A stretch of DNA of 62,989 nucleotides from Deinococcus aquatilis DSM 23025 (GTDB lineage: Bacteria; Deinococcota; Deinococci; Deinococcales; Deinococcaceae), in NCBI RefSeq assembly GCF_000378445.1, contig NZ_KB899721.1:1-62989 (forward strand), read 5' to 3'. Shown one piece after another: positions 8,068-16,933 of this stretch. Made by a program: the position numbers and the translations under genes. Numbering within the stretch: position 1 is the first letter of the stretch; each line of letters opens with the position of its first letter. The notes beneath the pieces were generated by a model. The model worked only from the letters and a program-made list of their open reading frames with translations. It ran no database searches and was not told the origin of the DNA.

Positions 8068-8479
8068 GGCTCCATCCTTGTCGTCCTGGGCAGGACGGGT
8101 GAGGGCGTTCCCAGCTCCCGCCGCTGTGGGCCGGAAGTCTGGTCAAGAAGACGGAAGTCAGCACTGCATGCTGCCCGAACTGGGCAACACCTGACTACAC
8201 CTTATGAAACGTGGATGTATCTTTATTTACCCCCAATTCTCGCGGTTTGTCAAGCGGCTGCCTTGCACTGACCACCCCATTACTTTCGTCATTGTTGCTC
8301 ACTCAACAGACTTCATTGCTGTATAACAGCTCAACCAGATCGTTTTGGCCTGTTTGTCAGAAGTTGAAACTTTCATTGCTTTCATTCTTGAGCAGCGTCA
8401 TCCGGGAGTGTGGAGAGGTGTTTGAAGACAGCCGTTACGTTGGACATGGCCCCCCGGCTCAGCCCACAGGAGGCCGCAG
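8068..8479. promoter_or_regulatory. Divergent control region between ytfQ-like gene and deoR-type gene
   Basis: This 412-bp region contains the perfect palindrome GCTGTATAACAGC (8318-8330). It also holds repeated TTCATT blocks: TTCATTGCT at 8312 and 8372, and TTCATTCTT at 8381. DeoR-family proteins often bind repeated short motifs in the region shared with the target gene, so these are operator candidates. The ribosome site GGAGG lies at about 8467-8471 for the regulator. Confidence 0.5.
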
Positions 8480-9238
8480 ATGAGGCAGCGCCACATCGAG
8501 ATTCTTTCGCTGCTGCACCACAAAGAGCGGGTCAGCGTCTCCGAATTGGCGGTGGTGCTGGGCACGTCGGAGGTCACCATTCGTACCGATCTGGCGGAAC
8601 TGGAAGACCAGAGTTTGTTGCGGCGCGTACGCGGTGGGGCGACCCGGCCCCTGCTGCCCTACCCCGAAACGCCGCTGGAAGAATCGCGCAAGCACCACGC
8701 CGAGGCCAAACGCCGGATCGGGCAGGCGGCGGCGGCCCTGATCCAGAACAACGACACCGTGTTTCTGGACGTGGGCAGCACCACCACCGAAATTGCCCGC
8801 CACCTGCCGCTGACCCTGACGGGCGTCACGGTGATCACTAACGGCCTGAACATCGCGCTGGAACTCGAACGCCTGCCGAACGTGCATGTCGTGGTCACGG
8901 GCGGCAGCCTGCGGCGGCTTCAGCACTCGCTGGTCAGTCCCTACGGGCTGGATATGCTCTCGCGCTTTCGGCCCGACAAACTGTTCCTCGGCTGCAACGG
9001 CGTCGACGCCGTGCAGGGCGTGACCAACAGCAATCACGAAGAGACCGAAGTCAAGGTGCGAATGGTGCAGTTTGCCCGCGAAACCGTCGTGGTGGCCGAT
9101 CACAGCAAGCTGGGGCAGGTGGCCGCCGCCTTCATCATGCCCACCGCCGACGTGCAGACCCTGATCACCGATCACCGCAGCAAGCCGGAGCAGGTGCAGC
9201 CTCTGCGCGATCTGGGACTGCGCATTCTGATGGTGTAG
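8480..9238 (+). CDS. DeoR family transcriptional regulator
   Basis: 252 residues. The N-terminal helix-turn-helix is RQRHIEILSLLHHKERVSVSELAVVLGTSEVTIRTDL. The C-terminal sugar-phosphate sensor domain includes FLDVGSTTTEIARHL, VVTGGSLRR and FLGCNGVDAVQGVTNSNHEE, as in DeoR-type repressors that sense phosphosugars. GGAGG lies a short distance before ATG 8480. It probably controlled the divergent ytfQ-like transporter gene, whose 3' end and partners are now missing; the regulator itself appears intact. Confidence 0.9.
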   Translation: MRQRHIEILSLLHHKERVSVSELAVVLGTSEVTIRTDLAELEDQSLLRRVRGGATRPLLPYPETPLEESRKHHAEAKRRIGQAAAALIQNNDTVFLDVGSTTTEIARHLPLTLTGVTVITNGLNIALELERLPNVHVVVTGGSLRRLQHSLVSPYGLDMLSRFRPDKLFLGCNGVDAVQGVTNSNHEETEVKVRMVQFARETVVVADHSKLGQVAAAFIMPTADVQTLITDHRSKPEQVQPLRDLGLRILMV

Positions 9239-9250
9239 GGCGCTCAGGCG

Positions 9251-10276
9251 TCAGCGGGCCGTGAGATTGGAGAATCCCAGGGCATACTGGCGCACCACCC
9301 GCACCTGCTGGCTGGCCCCTGGAGCAGGCAGGGTTTCGAGCTGTGCCAGCACCAGATCGGCCCGGTAAATTTTGCCCAGTCCGCCCTCCATGCCGCGCCG
9401 GAACACCTGAAAGACCACCGTTCGCGCCTCGCCGGGTTGCAGTTGCAGGTCGGTGGCCGCCTGCCGCGCCTCCAGCACGCCTATGCCGGAGGCGCTGGTG
9501 TCGTGGGTGCCCGCCGTGCCCCAGAAGTAGCGGTGGCCCAACTCGTCGGTGACGGTGCCGGTGGTGCCCACGTAGGCCAGAATCAGCGGGTTTTTGGTGG
9601 TGTTGGTCAGTTCTACGCTGATTCTGAGCAGGTGGTCACGGCGGTTGGCCGATACGCTGGCGCTGAGGTCGGTGACTCTGGCCGTAAATGGTCCGAGATT
9701 TTGCACGGCGGCCTGTTCGGTTCCGGGAGGCGTGACCTGTAACCTGCGGAATTGCAGCGTATACGGCGCACCCAGCGTCAGCTGTCCGGCGGCGGTGGGC
9801 TGAAGCTCGCGCAGCACCAGATCGAGGCCAAAGGTGCTGCCGATCCGGTCGCCCGCGCCGGGCCGCCACAGAAATTCCAGCCGCAGGTCACTGCCCGCAC
9901 CGGGAGCCACTACGAAAGAGGGATCGCTGCTGCGCTCGGTGACGGTGCCGATGCCGCGAACCCCGGCGTCGCTGCCGATCACGTAGCGGTGGCCCTGGTC
10001 GTCGGTGGCGAGGGCCGACCCGCGCACCAGTCCCAGGATCAGGGGCCGCGCCGCCTTGTTCTCTATTCGCAGGCTGACCGCCAGAAACCGGTTGGCTCCG
10101 ACCGAGCTGGCCCGCACGTCCGTTACCCTGGCCCGGAATGGGCCGACCTCGGCGGTGGGCGATGACTGCGCCGTTGTTTGCGCCGCTGCCTCTACTCCCC
10201 AGACGTTCGGCAGCCCCCAGCCGACCAAGAGCGCGAGGATCAGCCGCCACACCAGCCCCCCCTTCCACTTGCCCAT
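9251..10276 (-). CDS. Secreted protein with two copies of one domain, function unknown
   Basis: 341 residues: a signal peptide up to about residue 33, then two homologous domains of about 140 residues. Each begins GPFxARVTDxxAS (VGPFRARVTDVRASSVGAN and LGPFTARVTDLSASVSAN) and runs through a KNPLILxxV or RPLILGLV strand, a DxxGHRY turn and a Y/FxxDLVLxxLxxxxA strand. The pattern suggests immunoglobulin-like beta-sandwiches similar to DUF4352 proteins. GGAGG lies 6 nt before ATG 10276. It is divergent from the next gene. No function can be assigned. Confidence 0.65.
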   Translation of the reverse strand: MGKWKGGLVWRLILALLVGWGLPNVWGVEAAAQTTAQSSPTAEVGPFRARVTDVRASSVGANRFLAVSLRIENKAARPLILGLVRGSALATDDQGHRYVIGSDAGVRGIGTVTERSSDPSFVVAPGAGSDLRLEFLWRPGAGDRIGSTFGLDLVLRELQPTAAGQLTLGAPYTLQFRRLQVTPPGTEQAAVQNLGPFTARVTDLSASVSANRRDHLLRISVELTNTTKNPLILAYVGTTGTVTDELGHRYFWGTAGTHDTSASGIGVLEARQAATDLQLQPGEARTVVFQVFRRGMEGGLGKIYRADLVLAQLETLPAPGASQQVRVVRQYALGFSNLTAR

Positions 10277-10479
10277 ATCGTCCTCCAGCAGCGCCGATTC
10301 AGTTCGGCTGGACTGTGGGGCACAGGCAGCTGAAGCGCGGCGACTGGGAAGCGAGTGGAACGGGAAGATGACCGCAGGCAGCCTGCCGGAGCCTCACCCC
10401 AAAAGTATATGGGGGAGCGGAGGCGCTGAGAAAGGGGCGGCGCATTGTCCGCAGCGCGGCCCAGGCTGCACAATGAATC

Positions 10480-11751
10480 ATGATTCCTGCGGTGAGTGCA
10501 GAGCTGCTGCCTGATCGTCCAGCCCGCCGTCCACAGGCCCGAATCCTGTGGGCCGCGCTGCTTGTGGTTCTGCTGCCCGGAGCCGCCGCCCGTCAGTCCA
10601 GCTCAGCGGTGGCCACTCTGCCCGTTCCCACCGGAGCAGCTCTGCGCGGCCCGGTGCGCGAATTGGCGCTGGCGGCTGCCCCGGACGGCTCGCTGGTGCT
10701 GGCCCTGATGTCCGATTCGGGCACGTTCAACAGCGGGCGCGGCCTGTTCACGGCCCGTCGCCTGACCGCCTGGCGGGCCGAGAGCACCGACGACGACGGT
10801 GCCCCGGCGTGGCAACCCCTCGGCGGATCACTGAATTACGATGATCCCCGGCCCATTTCCAGCCTGAATCTGGCCCTCGACGGGGGCGGCGCACCTGTCC
10901 TGGTCTGGAACGAAAACTACGGCGATAACGATGTGGTGGTGTTCCGGGCCTACCAGAACGGAGCGTGGACGAGCTGGCAACCACGCTATCTGGGCGACGA
11001 CCTGCCCTACGCGGCCCGCACCCGCGCCGTGGCCGCCCGGAACGGGGAGCCGGTGCTGGCGTGGGGCGAGTGGCTCCGCAAGCCGTACGGCAGCCGCCTG
11101 ACCGTCAGGAGCTGGGACGAGGCGGCCAGAACGTGGACCCGCAGCCCCGCCTTCAACGATGTCAGCGCCTTTTCCAGAACGCCCGCCATCGCCCTGAACG
11201 CCGCCGGGCAGCCCACGGTGGCGTGGTTGCAGGGCGAGGTGCTGGAGAGCAATGTGTTCGCGAAACGCTGGACAGGCACGGCGTGGGAAGCCCTGGGCGG
11301 CCCGCTGAACCGCCGCCCCAACTCCTACCTCGCCTCCACCCGCATGGTGCTGAATCCGCAGGAGCAACCCGTGGTGGCGTGGCTGGAAGATCAGGACGGC
11401 GAGGACGCGTTGTACGTTTCGGAGTGGAACGGAACGGCCTGGACGGCGCTGGGCGGGCGGCTGGGTGAGGCCTCGGCTTCCGCGCCCTCGTTGGCGATAG
11501 GCCGGGACGGGCAGCCGGTGGCGGCGTGGGTGGAGGAGCGTGCAGGCGTGGGCCAGGTACATGTGGCCCGCTGGCAGGGCGGCGTCTGGCAGGACCTCGG
11601 CAGCGGCAACGAAGGCGCGGTGAATCTGAACCTCAAGCGCGACGCCCGCTCGCCGTCGGTGGCCGTGGACGCCTCGGGCGCGGTGGTGCTGGCGTGGCGG
11701 GAGGATGTGGGCGGCGTGTACCGGGCGCAGTTGCGGCGCTTTCGGCCCTGA
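10480..11751 (+). CDS. Exported repeat protein, probably beta-propeller-like
   Basis: 423 residues with a hydrophobic segment (RILWAALLVVLLPGAAA) that should direct export. The rest is built from about six repeats around P-V-x-A-W followed by a W-x-G-x-x-W-x-x-L-G-G element, for example PVVAWLEDQDGEDALYVSEW followed by NGTAWTALGGRLGEAS. Such repeats are typical of a beta-propeller. A CACAAT box ends 5 nt before ATG 10480, and no good ribosome site is seen, so the mRNA may be leaderless. The role is unknown. Confidence 0.65.
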   Translation: MIPAVSAELLPDRPARRPQARILWAALLVVLLPGAAARQSSSAVATLPVPTGAALRGPVRELALAAAPDGSLVLALMSDSGTFNSGRGLFTARRLTAWRAESTDDDGAPAWQPLGGSLNYDDPRPISSLNLALDGGGAPVLVWNENYGDNDVVVFRAYQNGAWTSWQPRYLGDDLPYAARTRAVAARNGEPVLAWGEWLRKPYGSRLTVRSWDEAARTWTRSPAFNDVSAFSRTPAIALNAAGQPTVAWLQGEVLESNVFAKRWTGTAWEALGGPLNRRPNSYLASTRMVLNPQEQPVVAWLEDQDGEDALYVSEWNGTAWTALGGRLGEASASAPSLAIGRDGQPVAAWVEERAGVGQVHVARWQGGVWQDLGSGNEGAVNLNLKRDARSPSVAVDASGAVVLAWREDVGGVYRAQLRRFRP

Positions 11752-11853
11752 ATTCTGCCGGGGCGGGGGCGGCCCTGGTCCGCACGCTTTTTGGCTTAGC
11801 GCCCACAGCACACTGTCCTATTCCTGCCCCGCCGCATCTGCCACAGTAGAGCC

Positions 11854-14064
11854 GTGAGCACTCTGGTCATCGTGGAAAGCCCGGCCAAGGCCAAAAAGAT
11901 CGCCAGTTTTCTGGGGGCCGGCTACGTGGTGAAGGCCAGCCTGGGCCATGTGCGCGACCTGCCTGCCAGTAAGGCCGAGTTGCCCGCCAGATACCAGAAC
12001 GAACCCTGGGCCAATCTGGGCGTGAACCCCGAAACGTTTGTGCCCATCTACGTGGTTCCGTCCAAAAAGGCCGCCACCGTGCGCGACCTGAAGGCGGCGG
12101 CGGCCAGGGCAGACCGGGTGCTGTTCGCCTCCGACGCCGACCGGGAAGGTGAGGCGATCAGCTGGCATCTGTCGCGCCTGCTGGGGGTGAAAGACCCGCA
12201 GCGCATGACCTTTACCGAGATCACCAAAGCGGCCCTGCTGCGGGCAGTGGCCCATCCGAGGCCGCTGGACCTGCAACTGGTGGCGGCCCAGGAAGCGCGG
12301 CGCGTCATCGACCGTCTGGTGGGCTGGGAAGTGTCTCCGCTGCTCTGGAACAGCGTGGGGCGCGGCCTGAGCGCGGGCCGGGTACAGAGTGCGGCCCTGA
12401 TGCTGCTGGCCGCCCGCGAACTGGCCCGCATGCGCTTCGTGCCCGCCGCCTACTGGCTGATCCGCGCCGACGCCCAGACCTCGCCGCCGTTCGTGGCAAC
12501 CGTGGTGGCCGTCAAGAGCCGGGAATTTCCGGAAGGCAAGGCGCTCGCCAGAGCCAGCGACTTTACCCCCGATGGAGCGCTGAAACCCGGCGTGGACGTG
12601 CTGCAACTGAACGCGGAGCGGGCGGCGGCGTTGGCGGCCCATCTGGATGGCCGGGCGGCCAGCGTGACCCAGGTCGAGCAGAGTGAGGTGCGGGTACGGC
12701 CCCCGCCACCGCTGACCACCAGCACCCTGCAACAGGCGGCGGGCCGGGTGGGAATGGGCGCAAAAGCCGCGATGGACACGGCCCAGCGGCTCTATGAGGG
12801 CGGCCACATCACCTACCACCGCACCGACAGTCCGGCCCTGAGCGATGAGGCGCTGGACGCGGCCCGAACCGAGGCCGTGCGCCTGTTCGGGGCCGGGGCC
12901 GTACCCGAAAGGCCGCGCCAGTACGCCACCCGCAGCGCGGGCGCACAGGAAGCCCACGAAGCCATTCGCCCCGCAGGCCACGGCCCCTGGCATTCTGCCG
13001 ATGAGCTGGGCCTCGGCGGGCAGGACGCGGCCCTCTACCGCCTGATCTATCAGCGCACGGTGGCCTCACAGATGCACGACGCGCTGTACGACAAGACCAG
13101 CGTGACCCTGCACTGCGGCGCGGCCACCCTGACCGCCTCGGGGCGCGTGCTGACGCAGGCCGGATTCACGGCGCTGACGGGCGCAGAGGACGACGCTGCC
13201 GATCCGCCCCTGCCCGCCCTGACGGTGGGCCAGACCTTTCCCCTGAAGGCCCGCAAACCCGAAGAGAAGAAGACCAGTGCGCCCACCCGCTACTCGGAGG
13301 CCACGCTGGTCAAGGCGATGGAACAGGCCGGAATCGGGCGGCCCAGCACCTACGCACAGACCGTCAATACGCTGCATCTGCGCGGCTACGCGGTGGGTCT
13401 GGGCAAACATCTGGCGGTCACGGCCACGGGCCTCCTGGTGGTCGCCTACCTCTCGCGCCACCTGCCCGATGTGCTGGAACGCACCCTGACCGCCACGATG
13501 GAAGCTGGGCTGGACGAAATCGCGGGCGGTCAGATCACGCGGGTCGCCTACCTGACGCGCTTCTGGACGAATGGGCTGGCCCCGGCGGTGCAGGGAGCAC
13601 GGCGGGAAGCGGCAGTTCTGGCCCTGCCCCACCTGCCCGGAGCCAGCCTGATCGCGGGCTTGCAGGGGCCGCGCCTGCGCCTCGCCCTGCCCGATCTGCC
13701 TGTGCGGGAGGTGCCCTGGCCGTCCCACGCCCTTCCAGGCGAGATCACCGCAGACGACCTGCCCACGCTGCTGGCAGGCACATTCCAGGCAACGGCTGGA
13801 ACGGGTCAGGCCAGGACAGGTCAATCTGGGCGGGGTCAGACTGGATCGGCAGCGCCGTCTCAGAAACGGGCGCGGCGCACGGGCAAAGGCGCGGCCAGAG
13901 CGGGTGCACCGGCTCCTGAGGGCACGACCGCCAGAACAAAGGCCACCAGAGCGAAGGCCAGCAAGACCACGGCGGCCAGAAGCGCGGCGGCCAAGACAGA
14001 AACCCAGCCTGCCAGTACCGGAGCAGGCACGGTCAGGCGGCGGGGCAAGAAATCCGGCATCTGA
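11854..14064 (+). CDS. topA: DNA topoisomerase I (type IA), short form without zinc ribbons
   Basis: 736 residues from GTG 11854. The TOPRIM domain opens with VIVESPAKAKKI and has FASDADREGEAISWHL (the acidic metal site). The active tyrosine lies in GGHITYHRTDSPAL. GRPSTYAQTVNTL and the type IA fold follow. It relaxes negatively supercoiled DNA. Instead of the zinc-ribbon domains of E. coli TopA (865 residues), it ends in a ~90-residue tail rich in Ala, Thr, Lys and Arg, which may bind DNA without sequence preference. A CACAGT box lies 6 nt before the start. Whether it is the main or a second type IA enzyme of this genome cannot be told here. Confidence 0.9.
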   Translation: MSTLVIVESPAKAKKIASFLGAGYVVKASLGHVRDLPASKAELPARYQNEPWANLGVNPETFVPIYVVPSKKAATVRDLKAAAARADRVLFASDADREGEAISWHLSRLLGVKDPQRMTFTEITKAALLRAVAHPRPLDLQLVAAQEARRVIDRLVGWEVSPLLWNSVGRGLSAGRVQSAALMLLAARELARMRFVPAAYWLIRADAQTSPPFVATVVAVKSREFPEGKALARASDFTPDGALKPGVDVLQLNAERAAALAAHLDGRAASVTQVEQSEVRVRPPPPLTTSTLQQAAGRVGMGAKAAMDTAQRLYEGGHITYHRTDSPALSDEALDAARTEAVRLFGAGAVPERPRQYATRSAGAQEAHEAIRPAGHGPWHSADELGLGGQDAALYRLIYQRTVASQMHDALYDKTSVTLHCGAATLTASGRVLTQAGFTALTGAEDDAADPPLPALTVGQTFPLKARKPEEKKTSAPTRYSEATLVKAMEQAGIGRPSTYAQTVNTLHLRGYAVGLGKHLAVTATGLLVVAYLSRHLPDVLERTLTATMEAGLDEIAGGQITRVAYLTRFWTNGLAPAVQGARREAAVLALPHLPGASLIAGLQGPRLRLALPDLPVREVPWPSHALPGEITADDLPTLLAGTFQATAGTGQARTGQSGRGQTGSAAPSQKRARRTGKGAARAGAPAPEGTTARTKATRAKASKTTAARSAAAKTETQPASTGAGTVRRRGKKSGI

Positions 14065-14192
14065 AGAGGGTTCCAGACTCGCCCACAACTCAGGATTCGC
14101 AGCACCTGCGCCCCTGACGCCCGCTTCTGATGACTCAGCGCCGACAGAACGTTCTGGCCGAGTGATCTGACTAGCGGTACAACCCAGTGGCA

Positions 14193-15425
14193 TCACGGAG
14201 CCTGCTCGTCTTCAGACGCGGCCCTGAGCGTGAAATGAACCGCGCTTCCGCCTGCTCCGGCCGACTCCAGCCAGATTCGCCCGCCGTGCCGCTCCACGAT
14301 TTTTTTGCACACCGCCAGGCCAATGCCGTTGCCACCCGTTTCGCTGCGGCTGTGCAGGCGCTGAAACATCACAAAGACCTGCTCGGCGTGTTCGGGGGCC
14401 AGTCCGATGCCGTTGTCCTGCAACGAAAACTCCACCTCTGCCCCCCTGACCTGCGCCCGCAGGCTCACGATCAGCGGGGCCGCAGAGCGGAAGCGGATGG
14501 CGTTGCTGAGCAGATTGGTCAGGAGTTGCCGAATCTGACCTTCCTGAGCCAGCACTGGCGGAAGCGGCCCGGCGTGCCACTGCGCGTCTGCGGGCCAGGG
14601 CAGGCTGGCCGTCACCTCCTCCCAGAGGGGTTCGAGTGCCAGCAGCTTCAACTCGGGCTGCATGCTGACCTGGGCCAGCGTCAGCACGTCTCGTACCAGC
14701 TGGCGTGCCCGCGTCACCTGCTCGCCGATGTGGCCCAGATAGCCCTCGGCCCGTGCGTCCAGGGTGCCCTGGTAGCGGTGGCGCAGCACATCGGCGTAGA
14801 CCCCGATGGTGCGCAGCGGCTCCTGAAGGTCGTGCGAGGCCACAAAAGCGAACTGGGCCAGGTCGCGGTTGCTGTCTTCCAGGGCCTGATTCTTTTTCTC
14901 GATGGCCTGCTGGCTGGCTTCCAGCTGCGTGTTGAGGCGGGCCAGGGCCTCCTGACTCTGCTGCAATTCCGCCGTGCGTTCGGCGACTCGCTCTTCCAGC
15001 GTGCGGTTGAGTGCCCCCACCTCCAGTTCGGCCAGCTTGCGGCGGGTGATGTCCTCGTGGGCCACCAGTGCCAACCGCTGCTGACGCTGCTCGAAACAGG
15101 TGACCCGCATCACGAAAAATCGGCGCTGATAGGGCGTATCACAGGGGTATTCCAGCTCGAATGCAGGTTGCAGGCCTGCCAGGACGGCCCGGATGCCCGC
15201 TGCGGTGGCGTGTGCGTCGGCCTGCTCTGGCCCCTGCGCCGCGTCGCAGATACGCAGGTAGTTGCTGCCGACCGTGTCGCCGCCGCCCGACTCCTGGGCA
15301 AAGGCTGTCCAGGCCTGATTCACTTCCAGAATCGTGCCGTCAGCGGCCAGGACAGCCACCTGGGTCAGCAGGGCATCGAAGGCTTCCAGCAGGTAACGCC
15401 GCGCCGGGAACGGTAAAGGCTCCAT
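14193..15425 (-). CDS. PAS-domain sensor histidine kinase
   Basis: 410 residues. The N-terminal PAS domain (residues ~10-130) is followed by a coiled coil, then the phosphoacceptor box FVASHDLQEPLRTI near residue 195, and an ATPase domain with NLLSNAIRF (N box), DNGIGLAPEH (G1) and GGNGIGLAVCKKIVERHGG (G2). There are no membrane helices, so it should be soluble. The H-box type (SHDLQEPLR) is that of phytochrome-like kinases. The response-regulator gene starts 47 bp away on the other strand, which suggests a pair. Confidence 0.9.
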   Translation of the reverse strand: MEPLPFPARRYLLEAFDALLTQVAVLAADGTILEVNQAWTAFAQESGGGDTVGSNYLRICDAAQGPEQADAHATAAGIRAVLAGLQPAFELEYPCDTPYQRRFFVMRVTCFEQRQQRLALVAHEDITRRKLAELEVGALNRTLEERVAERTAELQQSQEALARLNTQLEASQQAIEKKNQALEDSNRDLAQFAFVASHDLQEPLRTIGVYADVLRHRYQGTLDARAEGYLGHIGEQVTRARQLVRDVLTLAQVSMQPELKLLALEPLWEEVTASLPWPADAQWHAGPLPPVLAQEGQIRQLLTNLLSNAIRFRSAAPLIVSLRAQVRGAEVEFSLQDNGIGLAPEHAEQVFVMFQRLHSRSETGGNGIGLAVCKKIVERHGGRIWLESAGAGGSAVHFTLRAASEDEQAP

Positions 15426-15459
15426 TATTGTTTGAGGATCAGGCCAGAAGAAGAGGACA

Positions 15460-15467
15460 TATACCCT
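15460..15467 (+). promoter_or_regulatory. -10 box for a leaderless response-regulator mRNA
   Basis: TATACCCT ends 5 nt before ATG 15473. With this spacing transcription would begin at or beside the start codon. The purine-rich GAGGA further upstream is too far away (15 nt) to be a good ribosome site. Confidence 0.5.
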
Positions 15468-15472
15468 ACAGT

Positions 15473-15934
15473 ATGCCTATGTCCCGTGCACCTTTCACGG
15501 TCTTGCTCGTTGAGGACGAGTTGGCCGACGCGCTGATGTTTCAGGAAATGTTGGAAGAGGTTTCGGCAGACGTGTCGTTTCACCATGTGGTCAACGGCCA
15601 AGAAGCCCTGCATTTTCTGAACCGCGCCGAAGGGTATGTGGCGGTCCCGATTCCTGACCTGATCGTTCTTGATCTGAATATGCCAGTCATGAACGGGCAC
15701 GACTTTTTGCGGCGTGCCAAGAGCCTCGATGGCCTGCGCCGCATTCCTGTCCTGGTCCTTTCGACTTCCGACGATCCCAACGACATTCACCGCTCCTATG
15801 ACCGGCAGGCCAGCGGATACGTCGTCAAACCCAGCACCTATGCGGAATACACGCGGATCATGGCGACCATCGATGCCTATTGGCGCGGCGTGGTACGGCT
15901 GCCCACCCTGTCCGACATGAGTTTGCAGAGCTGA
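15473..15934 (+). CDS. Single-domain response regulator (CheY/Rcp1-like)
   Basis: 153 residues from ATG 15473 (MPMSRAPFTVLLVEDE...). The receiver domain is complete: acidic pair in LLVEDE, phosphoacceptor Asp in DLIVLDLNMPVMNG, Thr/Ser in VLVLSTSDDPNDIHRSYD, and Lys in GYVVKPSTY. There is no output domain. The NDIHRSYDRQASGYVVKP block is typical of Rcp1-type regulators paired with phytochrome-like kinases, which fits the divergent kinase gene. Confidence 0.9.
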   Translation: MPMSRAPFTVLLVEDELADALMFQEMLEEVSADVSFHHVVNGQEALHFLNRAEGYVAVPIPDLIVLDLNMPVMNGHDFLRRAKSLDGLRRIPVLVLSTSDDPNDIHRSYDRQASGYVVKPSTYAEYTRIMATIDAYWRGVVRLPTLSDMSLQS

Positions 15935-16022
15935 GGAAACCGCAGACGGCGCGGCGCACACCCAGGTTCTGATCGTTGGCTGTCTTTACCTTGTCCTCAA
16001 CCGCGCTGGCGGGCCGTCAGGC

Positions 16023-16028
16023 TAGGCT
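16023..16028 (+). promoter_or_regulatory. -10 box for a leaderless yidD-like mRNA
   Basis: TAGGCT ends 5 nt before ATG 16034, the same spacing as for the response regulator. No ribosome site is present. Confidence 0.45.
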
Positions 16029-16033
16029 CGGGC

Positions 16034-16351
16034 ATGACCCTGCTTTCTGCTGCTGCACTCGATACCTCGGCGCTGTCGGTCATCGGCTTTTACCAGCGTT
16101 GGTTGTCGCCCTATAAGGGGTTCCGGTGCGCCCACGCGGCCCTGTACGGGGGCGAATCCTGCTCTGCGGCAGTGGCCCGCCTGATCGGAGAACAGGGCCT
16201 GATGGGCAGCGCCCCCGCTGTCCGTGCCCGTTTTCAGGCCTGCCGGGGGGCCTTCGGTCAACTCCCGATCGGCCCGCAGATGACCAGCGGGGCGCGGGTG
16301 CGTGGGGTGTGTTGCTGCGGGCCGTTGCCCATTCCCTTCCGCTGCGGCTGA
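16034..16351 (+). CDS. YidD-like membrane protein insertion factor
   Basis: 105 residues. IGFYQRWLSPYKGFRCAHA is the family signature (YQxxxSPxxGxxCR), followed by a conserved Cys-Ser pair (GGESCSAAV) and a Cys-rich end (GVCCCGPLPIPFRCG). YidD-family proteins are small amphipathic proteins at the inner membrane that help insertion by YidC. The SPYKGFRC form with a Cys-rich end is a variant seen away from the rpmH-rnpA-yidC locus, so the exact role may differ. Confidence 0.65.
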   Translation: MTLLSAAALDTSALSVIGFYQRWLSPYKGFRCAHAALYGGESCSAAVARLIGEQGLMGSAPAVRARFQACRGAFGQLPIGPQMTSGARVRGVCCCGPLPIPFRCG

Positions 16352-16383
16352 CGCTGCTTTCATTCCTTCCCCGGAGGCTTTCC

Positions 16384-16923
16384 ATGACCCTGAACCCTGA
16401 CCTGAACACACCGGACGACCTGACCGCATTGCCCCGCCCCGCCGACCTGCCCGCCCCCACCACCGAGGCTCAGGCCCGCCGCCGACGCTGGATACGCCTC
16501 GGCCTGACCGGGCTGACCGGAGCCGTGACCGTGACCCTGCTGAACGAAACGGTACGGCGGATGATGCCCCATGCCCCGCGCATCGAGATTATTGGCGAGC
16601 GTGCCCTCAGTCAGTCTCTTCAGGCGCTGGACGTGACCCCACCACGCGGCCCGGCCCTCTACCGCTGGACGCTGCTGGGCGATCTCCTGTCCAATTCCAT
16701 CTACTTTGGATTGGTGGGTCTGGGCAAGTCCGGAGGAGCTTGGAAGCGCGGCGGCGTGCTGGGCGTGGCAGCTGGAGTGGGCGCGGTGATTTTGCCCGAA
16801 CCGCTGGGCCTGGGTAGGCAACCGGGCGCACGCGCTCCCCTCACGCCGCTGCTGACCGCCGCCTGGTATCTGGCCGGAGGTCTGGCTGCGGCAGCTCTCG
16901 CCCGCAGGATGGATTCGGAATAG
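16384..16923 (+). CDS. Small membrane protein, function unknown
   Basis: 179 residues from ATG 16384, with GGAGG 6 nt upstream. Two or three hydrophobic segments are seen: LGLTGLTGAVTVTLL (~residues 42-56), a glycine-rich stretch LLGDLLSNSIYFGLVGLGKS to VLGVAAGVGAVILP, and TAAWYLAGGLAAAALA at the end. It follows the yidD-like gene by 32 bp and may be cotranscribed. No family was recognised. Confidence 0.6.
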   Translation: MTLNPDLNTPDDLTALPRPADLPAPTTEAQARRRRWIRLGLTGLTGAVTVTLLNETVRRMMPHAPRIEIIGERALSQSLQALDVTPPRGPALYRWTLLGDLLSNSIYFGLVGLGKSGGAWKRGGVLGVAAGVGAVILPEPLGLGRQPGARAPLTPLLTAAWYLAGGLAAAALARRMDSE

Positions 16924-16933
16924 GCAGCCGCGT

